Assembly: GCA_948567375.1 (NCBI GenBank) | Contig: OX419762.1 | Span: 27,978,608 to 28,042,607 of the forward strand | Reading direction: 5' to 3' | DNA from: Lunularia cruciata | Taxonomy: Eukaryota; Streptophyta; Marchantiopsida; Lunulariales; Lunulariaceae | Length of the DNA stretch: 64,000 nucleotides | Part shown: positions 1 through 10,699 of the stretch, one piece after another | Numbering within the stretch: position 1 is the stretch's first letter | Layout of the letters: the number at the start of each line of letters is the position of its first letter | Notes under the pieces: generated by a model | Database searches by the model: none | What the model was told of the DNA's origin: nothing | Seen by the model: the letters and a program-made list of their open reading frames with translations, nothing else | Program-made: the position numbers and the translations under genes

Positions 1-539
1 TTAGTAACATCTAGAAGGATGTTACACATGATGGAATAAACAGATCAGAAAGAGGTATCACCAAAAGGGGACTTCTACTAATATAGTAGGAACCCAAATA
101 TGCCTTAAATCTTTGAAGGCAATTTTGGAGGCCTAAACAAATGAATTAGGGCTTGAAAAACGTGTAGTTTCTACCCCCAAACAAAGGAAAGGCTAGCCTT
201 CCCTCCTCTTTGATTTGTCTTGTTTAGAGCTTTCCAATGGTACCTCCTCCACATGATTTTGAGATTCATATAGGAAGATTCCCCAAAAGATTCCCTTTGA
301 TCAAAGCTTTTTTGACCAACCAAATAGGACCATGACCAACATGTCACCCATCTAAGTAGGTAATCCAAGGGTGGAGCTTGCTGACATGTCATCTATCTGT
401 GTGCCTAATCCTATGGTGGAGCTTCCTTGGAGGAGATCTTCTTTGTCTATATAATAAAGAGAAGGTGCTCCTTTGGTGCATTGGATGATTGAGTGTGAAA
501 TTGGTGTTTTCTCTCTTCTCTTGTCCTTGGAGTATTACA
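1..539 (+). repeat. 5' LTR (left-truncated) of a Ty3/gypsy chromovirus
   Basis: The block matches the 3' LTR at 5553-6288 almost base for base over several hundred bases. It ends in ..TTACA at 539, one base before a primer-binding site. The left part of the LTR lies outside the window. A TATA-like run near 448-455 sits in the expected promoter region. An inverted relative of the same LTR lies at 8382-9137. Confidence 0.85.
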
Positions 540-540
540 A

Positions 541-552
541 TGGTATCAAAGC
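541..552 (+). other. Primer-binding site complementary to initiator tRNA-Met
   Basis: TGGTATCAAAGC is one base off the usual plant retrotransposon primer-binding site TGGTATCAGAGC, which pairs with the 3' end of initiator tRNA-Met. It lies one base after the LTR end, the normal position. It fixes the element's direction as plus. Confidence 0.85.
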
Positions 553-1142
553 AAGTGTTTTAGTCCAAGAGAGTGGATCACCCCTCTTGGAAGAACACAA
601 ACTACTAAAATTGAGTAATTTGAGGTGGAGAACATAGAGTAATTGCTAGACTTAGGAAGGACTTTAGAGAGCGGATGGGATGGATGCACCAGGAGGAAAA
701 TTTCCCACACCTAGCTTTCCATTCTTGAATCCATTTCACATCAAGGTTATGTACACCTAATGTGAGAAAATGAGAGTATTGCTAGTTTATCACTTTGGAG
801 CAAAATTCATGGATAAGGTGATGAGCTCACCAAACCCGGTGATTCTACCTGTGGTGGTATACAACAGTGAGTAGGATTTGACAATCTACATTCTATTATG
901 ATGTTATGGATGTGAATGTCCCAAATCCTCTCTCTTTCAACACTCAAGTAGAAATTCATTATGTAGTGAGACTGAAAGTGATGTTTAGAGATTTTGTGGT
1001 TAGGAATTTTGGTGAGGAATATTATCAACAAGTGATAGCTTTTGAGGTCCCAATGGTAGCTCCGACAATTTTTGCACCTTCCAAAGTAATCATATTGACT
1101 CTATATTGAAGTAGACATTAGCAATTGAGTGTTGCAGGAACC

Positions 1143-2176
1143 ATGGATCCGCAATTGCAAGAGTTGGTGCAAGGAATGCAAGGGATATTGAATGAATTTT
1201 GAGAGATTAAGATAACCATGGAGACATTACAAAGTCAAGTGCAAATCCTCAGGAATGATCAAGCAATGCAAGAAGAAGAGTCATCTCAAAAACCAATACT
1301 TGCGACTAAAGTACTTGGAAAGGCACCCGTGCCTACAAACACTATCAATGATGAAGCCACATTGCTACTCCAGTGAAGAAGACTTGCAACATCAAGCCTT
1401 ACAAGGAGCAGCGTACAATGGGAGAAGTGGAAAATTGGATCTCAAGAATGAATTGATATTTTTGATTGTTTTGAATGGAGATCATAGAGCATATTGCATG
1501 CATGTTTGCATGTGGGTACTTGACCAATAGAGCCCTCACATAGTACGATGCTTGGGAACAATCCATGTTGCTAGAGAGAAGGGAGGTCACATGGACAACA
1601 ATGCAAGAAGGATTGCTAAAGAATTTCCAATTGGTGGATTTTGTGCAGATAGCCTAAATCTGACTATGGGGATTGAGACAAAAGAATAGCATACAAGAGT
1701 ATGTGGAGGCATTTTTAGATCTACAAGTTGCAAGAACATACATGAGTCCAGCATAGGCTCTTGACAATTTCAAACGAGGGTTGAAGGAGCGGATTCGCCA
1801 AGAAGTCATGGTGCAAAATCCTCACATAGTATTTGAAGCCATTGCTTGTACACAGAGAATAGCAGGAGTGTTGGGTGGGAGGTGAAGGAGTAGTCCCATC
1901 TCAACATTATTGGGCAGAAATGCCACACATGGCTGGAACAATACCAATAGAATTGAGCAACCTTTGATTTCAAGATTGAGGAGCATAACCGCTTCAAGGA
2001 AAGCATGGATGGGTAGAAGAACAATGATCACTACCGATCTAGGTAACACTCTTTGTAGGAGAATATCAAGAAGAAATGGAGTGGCGAGTGATACAATTAG
2101 CTCGTTATGATGCAATCTTAGACATACCATAGATGGAGCATTACAACCCTATAGTAGATTGGAGGAAGAAAGTAGT
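1143..2176 (+). pseudogene. Decayed gag region of the first Ty3/gypsy element
   Basis: Reading begins at the ATG at 1143 (MDPQLQELVQGMQ..) and continues with many stops and frame changes. It ends near 2176, where a minus-strand element is inserted. The position (after the primer-binding site, before the reverse transcriptase) and the basic, Asn/Arg-rich end around 1910-2100 fit a Gag protein. No intact nucleocapsid zinc knuckle is visible. The 553-1142 stretch before it is element leader or another insertion, and I see no gene there. Confidence 0.5.
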
Positions 2177-2602
2177 TGTAAAAAACCGAATCCGAGGAGA
2201 GAAATAGGAGAATGGAAACTCACATTGGGACACTTGAATGAGGGAAAACTCTGAATGCCAAGCATGAGCTGTGGCCTTGGTATTTATAGGTAGCATACAA
2301 GGCCCTTGAGAAGCTTCTCAAGAAGCTTCCTCAAGCCGCTTTCTTAGAGTGCAAACCAAGTTAACTAGGAAGCTTCTCAAGAAGCTTCCTTCCAGAAGCA
2401 ACCTACTTGGCGTGCAAGCTAAGCTAGTTGGAAGTTTCTAGAAGCTTCCTTCTAGAAGTTACTTACTTGAGGTGCAAGCTAAGCTAGCCGGGAAGCTTTC
2501 CAAGAAGCTTCCTAGATACTTTTGGAATATTCTAGGCTAATTTGTCTTATGTGCTACTTTGTAATCTTGACTAACTTCGTCGCTAAACTCCATATTGTTA
2601 CA
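2177..2602 (-). repeat. LTR of a nested minus-strand chromovirus
   Basis: On the minus strand this 426-bp block starts TGTAACAATATGG directly after a purine-rich run (GGCGGGGAAAT) and ends ..TTTTTTACA, so it has TG..CA-type ends. The coding remnant ending in a chromodomain lies just upstream on the same strand, so this is that fragment's 3' LTR. Inside, about 2305-2510, HindIII-like AAGCTTC motifs recur in inverted and direct order (for example AAGCTTCTCAAGAAGCTTCC), making small hairpins. Confidence 0.7.
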
Positions 2603-3505
2603 TATTTCCCCGCCGCTAGTTGGTGACGTCCTCGTTGCCAGTGAAGCTTTGAATTCCTAGATGGCCGTTTGTGCATTCTAGAGGTGAGAAAGAGGTTCCT
2701 AGGTGGCATCATGAAGGGGATACCCTTTCCAAAGGACCTTGTACTCCATATGTTGGCGACGGCCTTGTTGAATATGGCGATGTCCAAGGATACGATCAAC
2801 TTCATACTCCTCATGATCATTGATAGGGACAAGAAGAGGGGGAGGTTGGACTCAAGAGGAAAAGGAAGAGGGGTTAGGAACAAAGGGTTTCAACTTGGAA
2901 ACATGAAAGATAGGATTGATACGCATGTGACAAGGCAAGGCAAGTCAATAAGCAACAAGAGAGACAATTTAGGTGATATCAAAGGGTCCTATCCAATTAG
3001 GGGCAAGTTTACAAACTTGGGTATCAAGTAGGAAAGGAAGGTTATTGGAGGATAGCATGACTTTATCACCAACTTCAAAGGTGAGATCACGACGATGATG
3101 GTTTGCATATTGTTTTTGGCAATTCTAAGCAACAAGAAGGTGAGACTTGGCTTGTTGGAGAGATTGGGATATAGTGGTCAAGAATGTGGAAGTATGAGGA
3201 GCTTGAGATGGAGGGGGAGCAAGAAGAGAATCTCGAACAAGCGGATCTTGGCCAAAATTGAGAAAGAAAGGAGAGAATCCGGTGCTTGTCTGTTTGGAAT
3301 TGTTGTAGGCAAATTCTGTAGCAACAAGACATTCATCCCAATTGGTATGGTGGACATTGACAAAGGTACGCAACATATCCTCCAATGTATGATTTGCACG
3401 TTTGGTTTGTCTATCAATTTGAGGATGATAGGCCGTGGACAAAGCAAGCTTGGTGCCGGAACACAACAACATCTACGAGAAGTCCTCCAGATTCTAAGAT
3501 AGAAT
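2603..3505 (-). pseudogene. Nested minus-strand chromovirus fragment: integrase C-terminus and chromodomain
   Basis: Minus-strand translation from 3472 gives the conserved integrase stretch LSTAYHPQIDRQTKRANHTL with the catalytic-Glu region replaced by Lys (TERAN to TKRAN). FAYNNSKQTSTGFSPF follows. Further down are GDKVMLSS and, near 2650-2800 in shifted frames, a chromodomain reading EYKVLWKGYPLHDATWEP. Frameshifts break it several times. The fragment starts within the integrase core, so the 5' part of the element is missing. It has replaced the protease/early reverse transcriptase of the plus-strand host element. Confidence 0.75.
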
Positions 3506-3509
3506 TGGT

Positions 3510-4145
3510 TGTATGCCAAATCTCAAAGTGCAAGTTTTGTAAGTCTGAAATAAACTACTTGGGGCAAAGAGTAAGTGCAGAGGGCATTCAAGTATCAATA
3601 GATAAAATTGAGGTCATTCAAAAATGGAGTGCCCTAGAAGATTAGACTCAACTCAAGAGCTTCTTGGGGTTGACAAGATTCTATCGTAGATTTGTCAAGG
3701 ACTTCTCCAAGGTTGCATAGCCTTTAAAGGCACTACTTGGCAAGGAGAAGAAGTGGACATGGGGAACTGCACAAGAGTTGACCTTTCAAGAATTGAAAGC
3801 CACCTTGCTACATGCACCAATCTTGAAGTGGTATGACCCAAAACATCGCATCAAATTGGCTACATATGCATCAAGCGTAACAATAGGAGCAGTCCTACAA
3901 CGAGAGTGGCATGACGGATGGCATCCAATTGCATATTTCTCTTGAAAGTTGTTACTAGTAGAGTGCAACTACCATACCACAAAACAAGAAGAACTTGCCA
4001 TCATTCTTGCAACCAAGCTTTGGAAGCACTATTTGGGGGAGAAGGCATTTGTAGTAGAAATAGACCATAAACCTCTAGTCTACCTTGAGCACAAAAGGAT
4101 CTATCTCATCACCAGATTTGGTGGGTAGAGTGGCAAAAACACTTC
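3510..4145 (+). pseudogene. Ty3/gypsy reverse transcriptase C-terminus and RNase H remnant
   Basis: The frame reads SKCKFCKSEINYLGQRVSAEG, then FLGLTRFYRRFVKDFS, then YATYASSVTIGAVLQRE-like RNase H sequence and YHTTKQEELAIILATKLWKHY. These are the thumb/connection and RNase H parts of a chromovirus polyprotein. In-frame stops (near 3643, 3718, 3943) inactivate it. It belongs with the LTRs at 1-539 and 5553-6288. Confidence 0.8.
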
Positions 4146-4148
4146 AAC

Positions 4149-5036
4149 ATGATAATCACTTATGTGGAAGGTAAGAAGCAACTTGCAGATGCATTCACCC
4201 GCATGCAAATGGCAAACCACTTGGTGGTAGAGGTTAAGATTAACCTTGAATTTTGGCCAAAGATTTTGGCTGCTACAAAAACTAATCTACCGATTGTAGA
4301 AGCGCAATCATTGAAAGGCGTCACTAGTACCCAAGGACTCACCTTTCATGATGGTAGATTATGGATCCCAAATGTCCTAGAATTACGCATTACCATTCTA
4401 GCGGAATGTCATGATTTGGCCCTTGTAGGTCATGTTAGAGTGGACAAGACCTTGGATGCAGTCCAAAGCCATTACTATTGGCCCAAGATGAGCAATGACA
4501 TGATGCACTACATGCATAGCTACCTACTTTGTCAACAAATCAAAGTTTCTAATCAAGCTCCTGCCACCAAGGATAGGACCGCTCCACAACTAGCTCAATT
4601 ATACTTAGATGCAATCTTATCTCACCATGGCTTATGTCAAGTACTCATCATCAATAGAGGCACTCAATTCACTAGTTTATTTTGGCAAACAGTCTTTGGT
4701 TTCTTCAAAACCAAGTTGGCCATGTCCACAACTTACCACCCACAAATAGATGGACAAATAGAGCGGGCTAATCGCACCATTGAAGATATGTTACGCGGCT
4801 TCACCTTAGAAGAGCAAGAGAGGTGGGACACCCTACTCCCGTTGGTGGAATTTGATTACAACAATTCAATGAATGCATCCACCCAGGTCACTCTGTTCTT
4901 CCTCATGTATGGTGAGCATCCCTTCATACCTTCTAGCTTGATGAAGATCCGTCCGGTGGCTACCAAGGTCGATGCAGTCAACACATTTGTTTCTAGAATC
5001 CAACAAGGTGTGGAGAGCACCAAACATAGATTATAG
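4149..5036 (+). pseudogene. Ty3/gypsy integrase remnant with internal deletion
   Basis: A 295-codon open stretch carries the H-H-C-C zinc-binding module (HDLALVGH.. then CQQIK, where the second Cys is Gln) followed by the tail of the catalytic core. The core's first part, including the first catalytic Asp, is missing between about 4575 and 4600. The second catalytic Asp reads Asn (INRGTQF instead of the usual DRGTQF). The YHPQIDGQIERANRT region with the catalytic Glu is present. The enzyme cannot be active. Confidence 0.85.
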
Positions 5037-5389
5037 ATTGCACAAAATTGATGAAAGCAATATGTTGATGCACACTGTAGGCACATGGAGTTCAATGTTG
5101 GGCTTTAGGTATGACTATCGAAAACCAACATTACATTAGTTGGACCTCGTAAGGTCAGACCTTGTTTTATTGGGCCTTTCTTGATTCTTCATCGAGTCGG
5201 CGCAGTGGCCTATCACCTCGAGCTACCACCACACATGAAGATCCATCTAGTGTTCCATGTTTCCCTACTATGCAGATATGCTCCCCAATCAGGCCAATGT
5301 CATTCCACACAAGATATTTGACCTTGTCCAACAGTCATTGATAGCACGGAGGAATATGAAATGGAGTGTATTCTCCAAAAATGCATGCG

Positions 5390-5530
5390 TGGTATTCACC
5401 ATCCGCGGGTGGACTATCTAGTATAATGGAAAGGTTACACCCTCTATGAAGCAACTTGGGAGCCTACTGCAAATTTGACACATGCACCGGTGTTGGCGCA
5501 AGCGTTTGAGCAATAGTTGCACAACAAGGA
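5390..5530 (+). pseudogene. Integrase-tail chromodomain of the first Ty3/gypsy element, with a stop
   Basis: The sequence reads HPRVDYLV, a stop, then WKGYTLYEATWEP: a retroelement chromodomain with its conserved WKGY and ATWEP motifs. Chromodomains of this class guide integration to particular chromatin. Here the stop (TAA at about 5427) sits just before the aromatic WKGY strand. The polypurine tract follows about 20 bases after the end of the domain's reading. Confidence 0.75.
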
Positions 5531-5541
5531 CGTTGCGTCTT

Positions 5542-5552
5542 AAAAGGGAGGA
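5542..5552 (+). other. Polypurine tract of the first Ty3/gypsy element
   Basis: AAAAGGGAGGA immediately precedes the TG that opens the 3' LTR at 5553. This is the normal priming site for plus-strand DNA synthesis in LTR retrotransposons. Confidence 0.8.
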
Positions 5553-6288
5553 TGTCAAAAGTACCAAGAGCTAGCCATATGATCTAGATATGAAATTTGG
5601 TTTGGTAACATCTGGAATGGTGTTATACATGATGGTCAAGATAGATCAGATAGAAGTATCACCAAAAGAGTACTTCTACTAATAGAGTAGAAACTAAAAT
5701 AGACTTGAAAACCTTAGAACCAATAGCTAGACATATGATTTAAAGATGAGAATTGGTTTGGTAGCATCTGGAAGAATGTTACACATGATGGAATAAACAG
5801 ATCAGAAAGAGGTATCACCAAAAGGGGACTTATACTAATAGAGTAGGAACCAAAATATGCTTGAAATCTTTGAAGGCAATTTTGGAGGTTTAAACAGATG
5901 AATTAGGCCTAAAAAATGTGCAAATCCCCCTCTCCCCAATAGAAAATAGGATGGCCTTCTCTCCCCTTTCTTTGTCTTGTTGAGAGCTTTCCAATGGTAC
6001 CTCATCCACGTGATTATGAGATTCATATAGGAAGATTCCCTAAAAGATTCCCTCCGGTCAAAGCTTGTTTGACCAACCAGATAGGACCAGGACCGACATG
6101 TCACCCATCCAAGTAAGTTATCCAAGGGTGGAGTTTGCTGACATGTCACCTATCTGTGTGCCTAATCCTATGGTGGAGCTTCCTTGGATGAGATCCTCTT
6201 TGTCTATATAATAAAGAGAAGGTGCTCCTTTGGGGCATCGGATGATTGAGTGTGAAATTGGTGGTTTCTCTCTTCTCTTGTCCTTGGA
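5553..6288 (+). repeat. 3' LTR with internal tandem duplication
   Basis: The block starts TGTCAAAAG after the polypurine tract and matches the 5' LTR down to ..CTTGTCCTTGG. The final bases (AGTATTACA in the 5' copy) are replaced by unrelated sequence, so the right end is truncated. Two tandem copies of about 150 bases each (starting with AGCTAGCCATATGAT at about 5570 and ATAGCTAGACATATGAT at about 5720) make up its 5' third. Confidence 0.85.
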
Positions 6289-6299
6289 TACAGCTATTT

Positions 6300-7480
6300 G
6301 ACCAAGATTGTGAGCTTGGACCGGCATAACAACATAACATGCACTTGATAGACAAACATCACCACTTGGACACTTGTAAACTCTATACCTATCAAGGTGA
6401 TTCAAGCATATGTTGGGAAAAATGGATGAAGCATGCATGATATTCTTGGTACATAGCTAGTGACTACTAGTGAGAGTGGTCTACTTGGGATCCATCCAAG
6501 TGAGCATGGTCTACTTGGACTACACCCTTGGTCTACTTGCGATGCAATTAGAGGACATATAGAGCTTGCAATCAAAGTAGAGGGAGTTTTTTTCTCTAAG
6601 GTTGGGAACTCTAGCAATTGGGGTCATGAATTACTACTGAGGATCTGGTGTGGTAGCCCATAAGTGGTCTTCCACTCCTGCATAAATTACAAAGCATATT
6701 TGGGAGCCAAACATTAGACCCAAGCTTACAAGGAGAAAGAGGGAGAGTTTGGAGGTTCTTTGGAGCTATACAAGTTGTATTGCCTTCAATATCAAGGATT
6801 TAGGTTCTCTAAAAGGACATGGTATTTGGATTGAACTAGTGATACAAGAGTTTTTTGATATCCTTACAAATATAGTGAGTTGGAGAGAGCATTGATGGAA
6901 AATTGGAGTAGAGACCTTTTTGAGGCTAGTTTGGTAGAGATTTTGCATGGAGAGTATGCCTTAGCTACAATGATGCCAACCAAGAAGGACATGCATGACA
7001 AATACATAAATAGGCAAGTGTATGAAAATTATTGTCATATAAATTGACATACTAGGGCTATTTGGTATGCTATGCTTACCCCAAAGGAGATATTTATTGC
7101 AACTGGGCATGTAGAGTCTTTAGTACTTTGGATCTTTGAGTAGGATATCATCAATAACCAATCAAGGAAGAGAAAAAGTCAAAGGTAACATTTCGTTGGA
7201 GATGTTTGAGAGATTGAGATCTCATTGACTCAAATTGCATCTTGGGAAATGCAGATTCTTTCATAAGCAAGTTGAGTATTTGGATCACACTATCTATTGT
7301 GGTAGACTTGGTGTTCAATAGACCAAGGTGGAGGCTATTGTATGTATTCCTTGGCCTATAGATGTGAGTAGAGTACAAGTATTCCTTGAGTTGGTGAACT
7401 TCTATTGCTGATATGTTAGTGCCATTGCCAAGACCTTGATGAAACTGCCTTGTGAGCCGGTCTATTTCTCACTAAAGATG
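6300..7480 (+). pseudogene. Second Ty3/gypsy element: protease/reverse transcriptase remnant
   Basis: Recognisable pieces are RVFSTLDL followed by a stop and VGYHQ (about 7110-7160), which is the reverse transcriptase motif before the catalytic YxDD region. Then come LHLGKCRFFHKQVEYLDHTI and FLELVNFYC (about 7240-7400), the thumb region. Stops and frameshifts are frequent. The 6300-7080 part lies upstream in the same direction and is too decayed to assign. The family differs from the first element. Confidence 0.65.
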
Positions 7481-7629
7481 AACCTTAGATGGTTATTAAG
7501 GTAACGTCCCATAAACTAAAGAGGCAAGGAACCCCAATTCCATCATACTCCTCCAATGCTAGAACTCCAAGACTCAAGACATTGCTCACTAGAGAACTCA
7601 ATGAGAGAGAGAGAGAGAGAGTGAGAGAG

Positions 7630-7660
<31 letters not shown>

Positions 7661-8174
7661 GTTTAAAATGAATGGATAATGAGTATCTCCTCATCCCTAG
7701 CCTATATACTTGTGAAAAAGTTACACACCAAAGTTACTAAGTACCATAGTAACTCAAGTTAGTAGGCTAAAAGTAAAATAAAATCTAAAAGTCTAAAGGA
7801 ATATCCAAGCATATGGGAATAATCCCATGAGTAGGTGTTCTTATCTTCACCTACCAACTAAGTCAAGGATTTTTTCATATGGACTATCCTTGGACCACAA
7901 AAAAATTCTGCACCAACAAGGCTTGTGGGCCCAAGCATTCTCAACTCTGTTTTTAAAGTCAAATAACTAAGAATAATACCAAGTCAATACCTAGAAGACA
8001 AAATAGTGATGCTCACTCCTTTTACTTCCTCTAAAATAGAGTCATATTTATCTTAGCTAGGACTAAATCTAGCTAATCATGACTAATGTAGAAGTTTTAG
8101 CTAAACTCTATATAAATAATATTTCTCCACTTCTTGCAATACCAAACTTTATATCCTTATAGAGCATACATGCA
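7471..8174 (-). repeat. Solo LTR of a separate family, inserted in the second Ty3/gypsy element
   Basis: This roughly 700-bp block, read on the minus strand from TGCATGTATGC.. to ..GGTTCATCTTTAGTG, is a close copy of 56548-57200 on the plus strand. The two agree along their whole length apart from small indels and a microsatellite. No coding part is attached, so it looks like a solo LTR. It separates the reverse transcriptase and RNase H parts of the surrounding element. Confidence 0.7.
7603..7661. repeat. (GA)n-(TA)n microsatellite
   Basis: A GA run (interrupted by one GT) passes directly into an uninterrupted TA run of about 13 units. It lies inside the solo LTR at 7471-8174. The matching LTR at 56548-57200 has only a short TATATATATA and CTCTCTCTC at the same place, so the expansion is specific to this copy. 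Confidence 0.95.
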
Positions 8175-8189
8175 CCTATAGGTATTATA

Positions 8190-8381
8190 GACCAAGTTTA
8201 CACATGAGTGGTGTTGGGAAGATGAGAAAGAGAGAGCTTTTATAGAGCTCAAGGAGAGGTTGACATCTGCACTTATTCTCAAGAGACCAATCAAAGATGA
8301 CTATTCTAGGTTTATATTGATTGGAGTACGTTGGGGCTTGGAGCAATGCGCACCCAACATGATGATGAGGAGTTAGGAGTT
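8190..8381 (+). pseudogene. RNase H N-terminal part of the second Ty3/gypsy element
   Basis: The frame reads WEDEKERAFIELKERLTSAL and, after a shift, LGLGAMRTQHDDEEL. These are the start of the retroelement RNase H and its substrate-side loop. It stops exactly where an inverted LTR begins at 8382 and continues at 9138. Confidence 0.7.
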
Positions 8382-9137
8382 TGTAATGTTCCAAGGATAG
8401 TAGTGAGACAAAGAAGAGAAAATACAAGTTTCACACTCAAACTCTAGTGCCCCAAAACAGCACCTTGACTGTATTATGTAGCAAAGGGAACACCTCCAAA
8501 GCAAGCTCCACCCTTGGATCAGATACATAGATTGGTGACATGTAAGCAAGTTCTGTCTCTTAGATTGGTTGCATGCATGGGTGACATGTTGGTTCTAATA
8601 GTTTCTGGTTGGTCAACCCATCTTTGACCAAATGGAATCTTTAGGGAATATTCTTGTAGGAATCTCCAAATTGCATAGGTGAGTTATTGTTGGAAAGCTC
8701 TCAATGAGGCAAAGTTGGGGGAGGAGGGAAGGCTAGCCTATCCCCCATTGGGAGAGGAGAATTTGCACATTTTCAAGGCCTAATTCATCCGTTTAGGCTT
8801 CCAAAATTGACTCAATTTCAAGCATATTTTGGTTTTTGCCCTATTATTAAGAGTAATTTTTTGGTGAAACCTCTTTCTGATCTATATATTCCATCATGTA
8901 TAACATCCTTTCAGATGTTACTAAACCAAATTTCATTACTAGATTATATGTCTAACTATGGGTTCTAAGATTTTCAAGTTAATTTTAGGTTTTGCTCTAT
9001 TAGTAGAAGTACTACTTTGGTGATACCTCTATCTCATCTATTTAGTCCATATGTTTAACATTCTTCCAGGTTTTACCAAACCAAATTTCACCTCTTGATC
9101 ATATGTCTAGCTATTGGTATTAAATAGTTTGTGGTGG
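8382..9137 (-). repeat. Solo LTR of the first Ty3/gypsy family, inverted, inserted in RNase H
   Basis: Read on the minus strand, this is the same LTR family as 1-539 and 5553-6288. It has the tandem-duplicated head and ends ..TTGGAACATTACA. Neighbouring RNase H sequence resumes directly on its far side (..HDDEELGV before, FVVVYAS after), and AGTT is found at both borders. It therefore entered as an LTR element and recombined to a solo LTR. Confidence 0.8.
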
Positions 9138-9420
9138 TCTATGCTAGTTGCTCTAATGATTTAGTGGAAGAAAAGTATAATTCATATGAGTGAGAGTGTT
9201 TTGCAGTAGTGTGAGCAGCAGCACATTTCCAATGTTACCTATTTAGTAATCCTTTCACTCTCATCACTTATCATTAACCATTGAATGGTTGATGGAGTAT
9301 AACAAGCTTTCAAGGAAGTTTGCATGATGGGCTTTGATTTTACAAGAGTATGGTTTCACATTTATTCACAAACTTAGAGTGGTGAACTATGATAGGTGGA
9401 ACCCGTGTCCCAATTAGTAG
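9138..9420 (+). pseudogene. RNase H C-terminal part of the second Ty3/gypsy element
   Basis: The frames read FVVVYASCSNDLVEEKYNSY, then ECFAVV, then AAAHFQCYL and PFTLIT. These are the conserved YxxYExECLAVVWAVAHFRxYL and PFTLxTDHQPL signatures of Ty3/gypsy RNase H, with several stops. It is the continuation of the part ending at 8381. Confidence 0.75.
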
Positions 9421-9549
9421 TATCAAACCAAAGCACATTGACATGGAAGACAAATGAGGAGATGTTGCCAAGTTGGCATGCATGTACCTTTCCATGTATA
9501 TTTTCTAAGGTGATGGTATCTCTCTCAATACAAACAAGAGGAGTTGTTT

Positions 9550-10660
9550 AGATCATAGATCCAAAGGATGGAGAAATTTGTACACTTCAACAAGATATTC
9601 ATGATATCTTGGTGATAGATTTATCTTTACACCGGTGTTGTGGGTCTTCTTGGCATAGTTGGTACCATGGAGAAAGATTCGAAAGTGAACAAGCCAGACG
9701 ATATAGATTGGAAAGTAGGCACTTTCTTTGTGTATGAGAGGATAATAGATGGCAAGTAGTACCACTTCCATCTTAGAGACCATAATTGGTACATTATGCT
9801 CATAAGAAGCCAGGACATTTTGGAGTAAAACGTACATATAGCTTACTCTTGAGTCATTATTGGTGATACAATATATAGACCAATGTATAGGAATTTGTTA
9901 CCAAATGTGTGGTTTGTTACCAAGTTAGAGTATCATGTAATGCTCTCCCATGCCATAATTATACCAATTACATATCATGGGGTTAGGTTACCATTGGAGT
10001 TTGGACTTTGCTGGACCCCATTGATTGTGAGACATCATTGGTACATTTTGGTTATGGTGGAGCAATTTTCCAAGTGGATTGAGTTGGTGGCACTTCTTGA
10101 CAAGTCCAATGAAGGGACAACTTACTCATTCTTGGATCAAGTTCTTAGTCATTTTGGTGCACGAATTGAAGTTTTGACTAGTCAAGGTATAAAGTTCTTG
10201 GGAAAGTTTTAGGTTTATGTGGCAAGGCTTTGATTAATCACTATACTACCTCTCAAGATCACCTAAGGCATGTGGCTTAGCATAGAGAGTGATTAAGATG
10301 GTGAAGAAAGGATTGCATAAGTACTGTTTGTAGAGAGGTGAAGAAAGGATTGCATAAGTACTGGTTGTAGAGAGGTAACTTGGGAGATTGGGATCTTCAA
10401 TTACCTTGGTTGGCCATGGGTTATTAATATAGCCAAAAGCCTCCTTAACATCCTTCTCTCCTTACTTTCTACTCTATGGATGAGATTAAAATATACTTTT
10501 AGTCATTTTTGTGATGTTATTATTGTTTTGGACTTGGATGATCCAAATATATGGGTGAGTGCATATTCTAAAGTTGTAGAGACCTTTTGGAGAGTGATGC
10601 AAATGGCCTTTGAGAACTTAGTGATTACTCAATATAGAGATACCTTATGCTATGCTACTA
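9550..10660 (+). pseudogene. Integrase remnant of the second Ty3/gypsy element
   Basis: The longest clean stretch (9883-10212) reads PLEFGLCWTPLIVRHHWYIL, VEQFSKWIELVALLDKS and VLTSQGIKFLGKF, the catalytic core of a Ty3/gypsy integrase. The second catalytic Asp is Ser (TSQG for the usual TDQG). Further remnants extend to about 10660 (FWRVMQMAFENLVITQYRDT). A perfect-but-one 37-bp tandem duplication interrupts it at 10301-10374. Confidence 0.8.
10301..10374. repeat. 37-bp tandem duplication inside the integrase remnant
   Basis: GTGAAGAAAGGATTGCATAA.. to ..TGTAGAGAG occurs twice head to tail (10301-10337 and 10338-10374) with one difference. Being nearly identical, it is younger than the decay of the surrounding integrase. 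Confidence 0.95.
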
Positions 10661-10699
10661 TTTGAGGAGGTTATAGACCCTTGATCCATCCATTTCATA

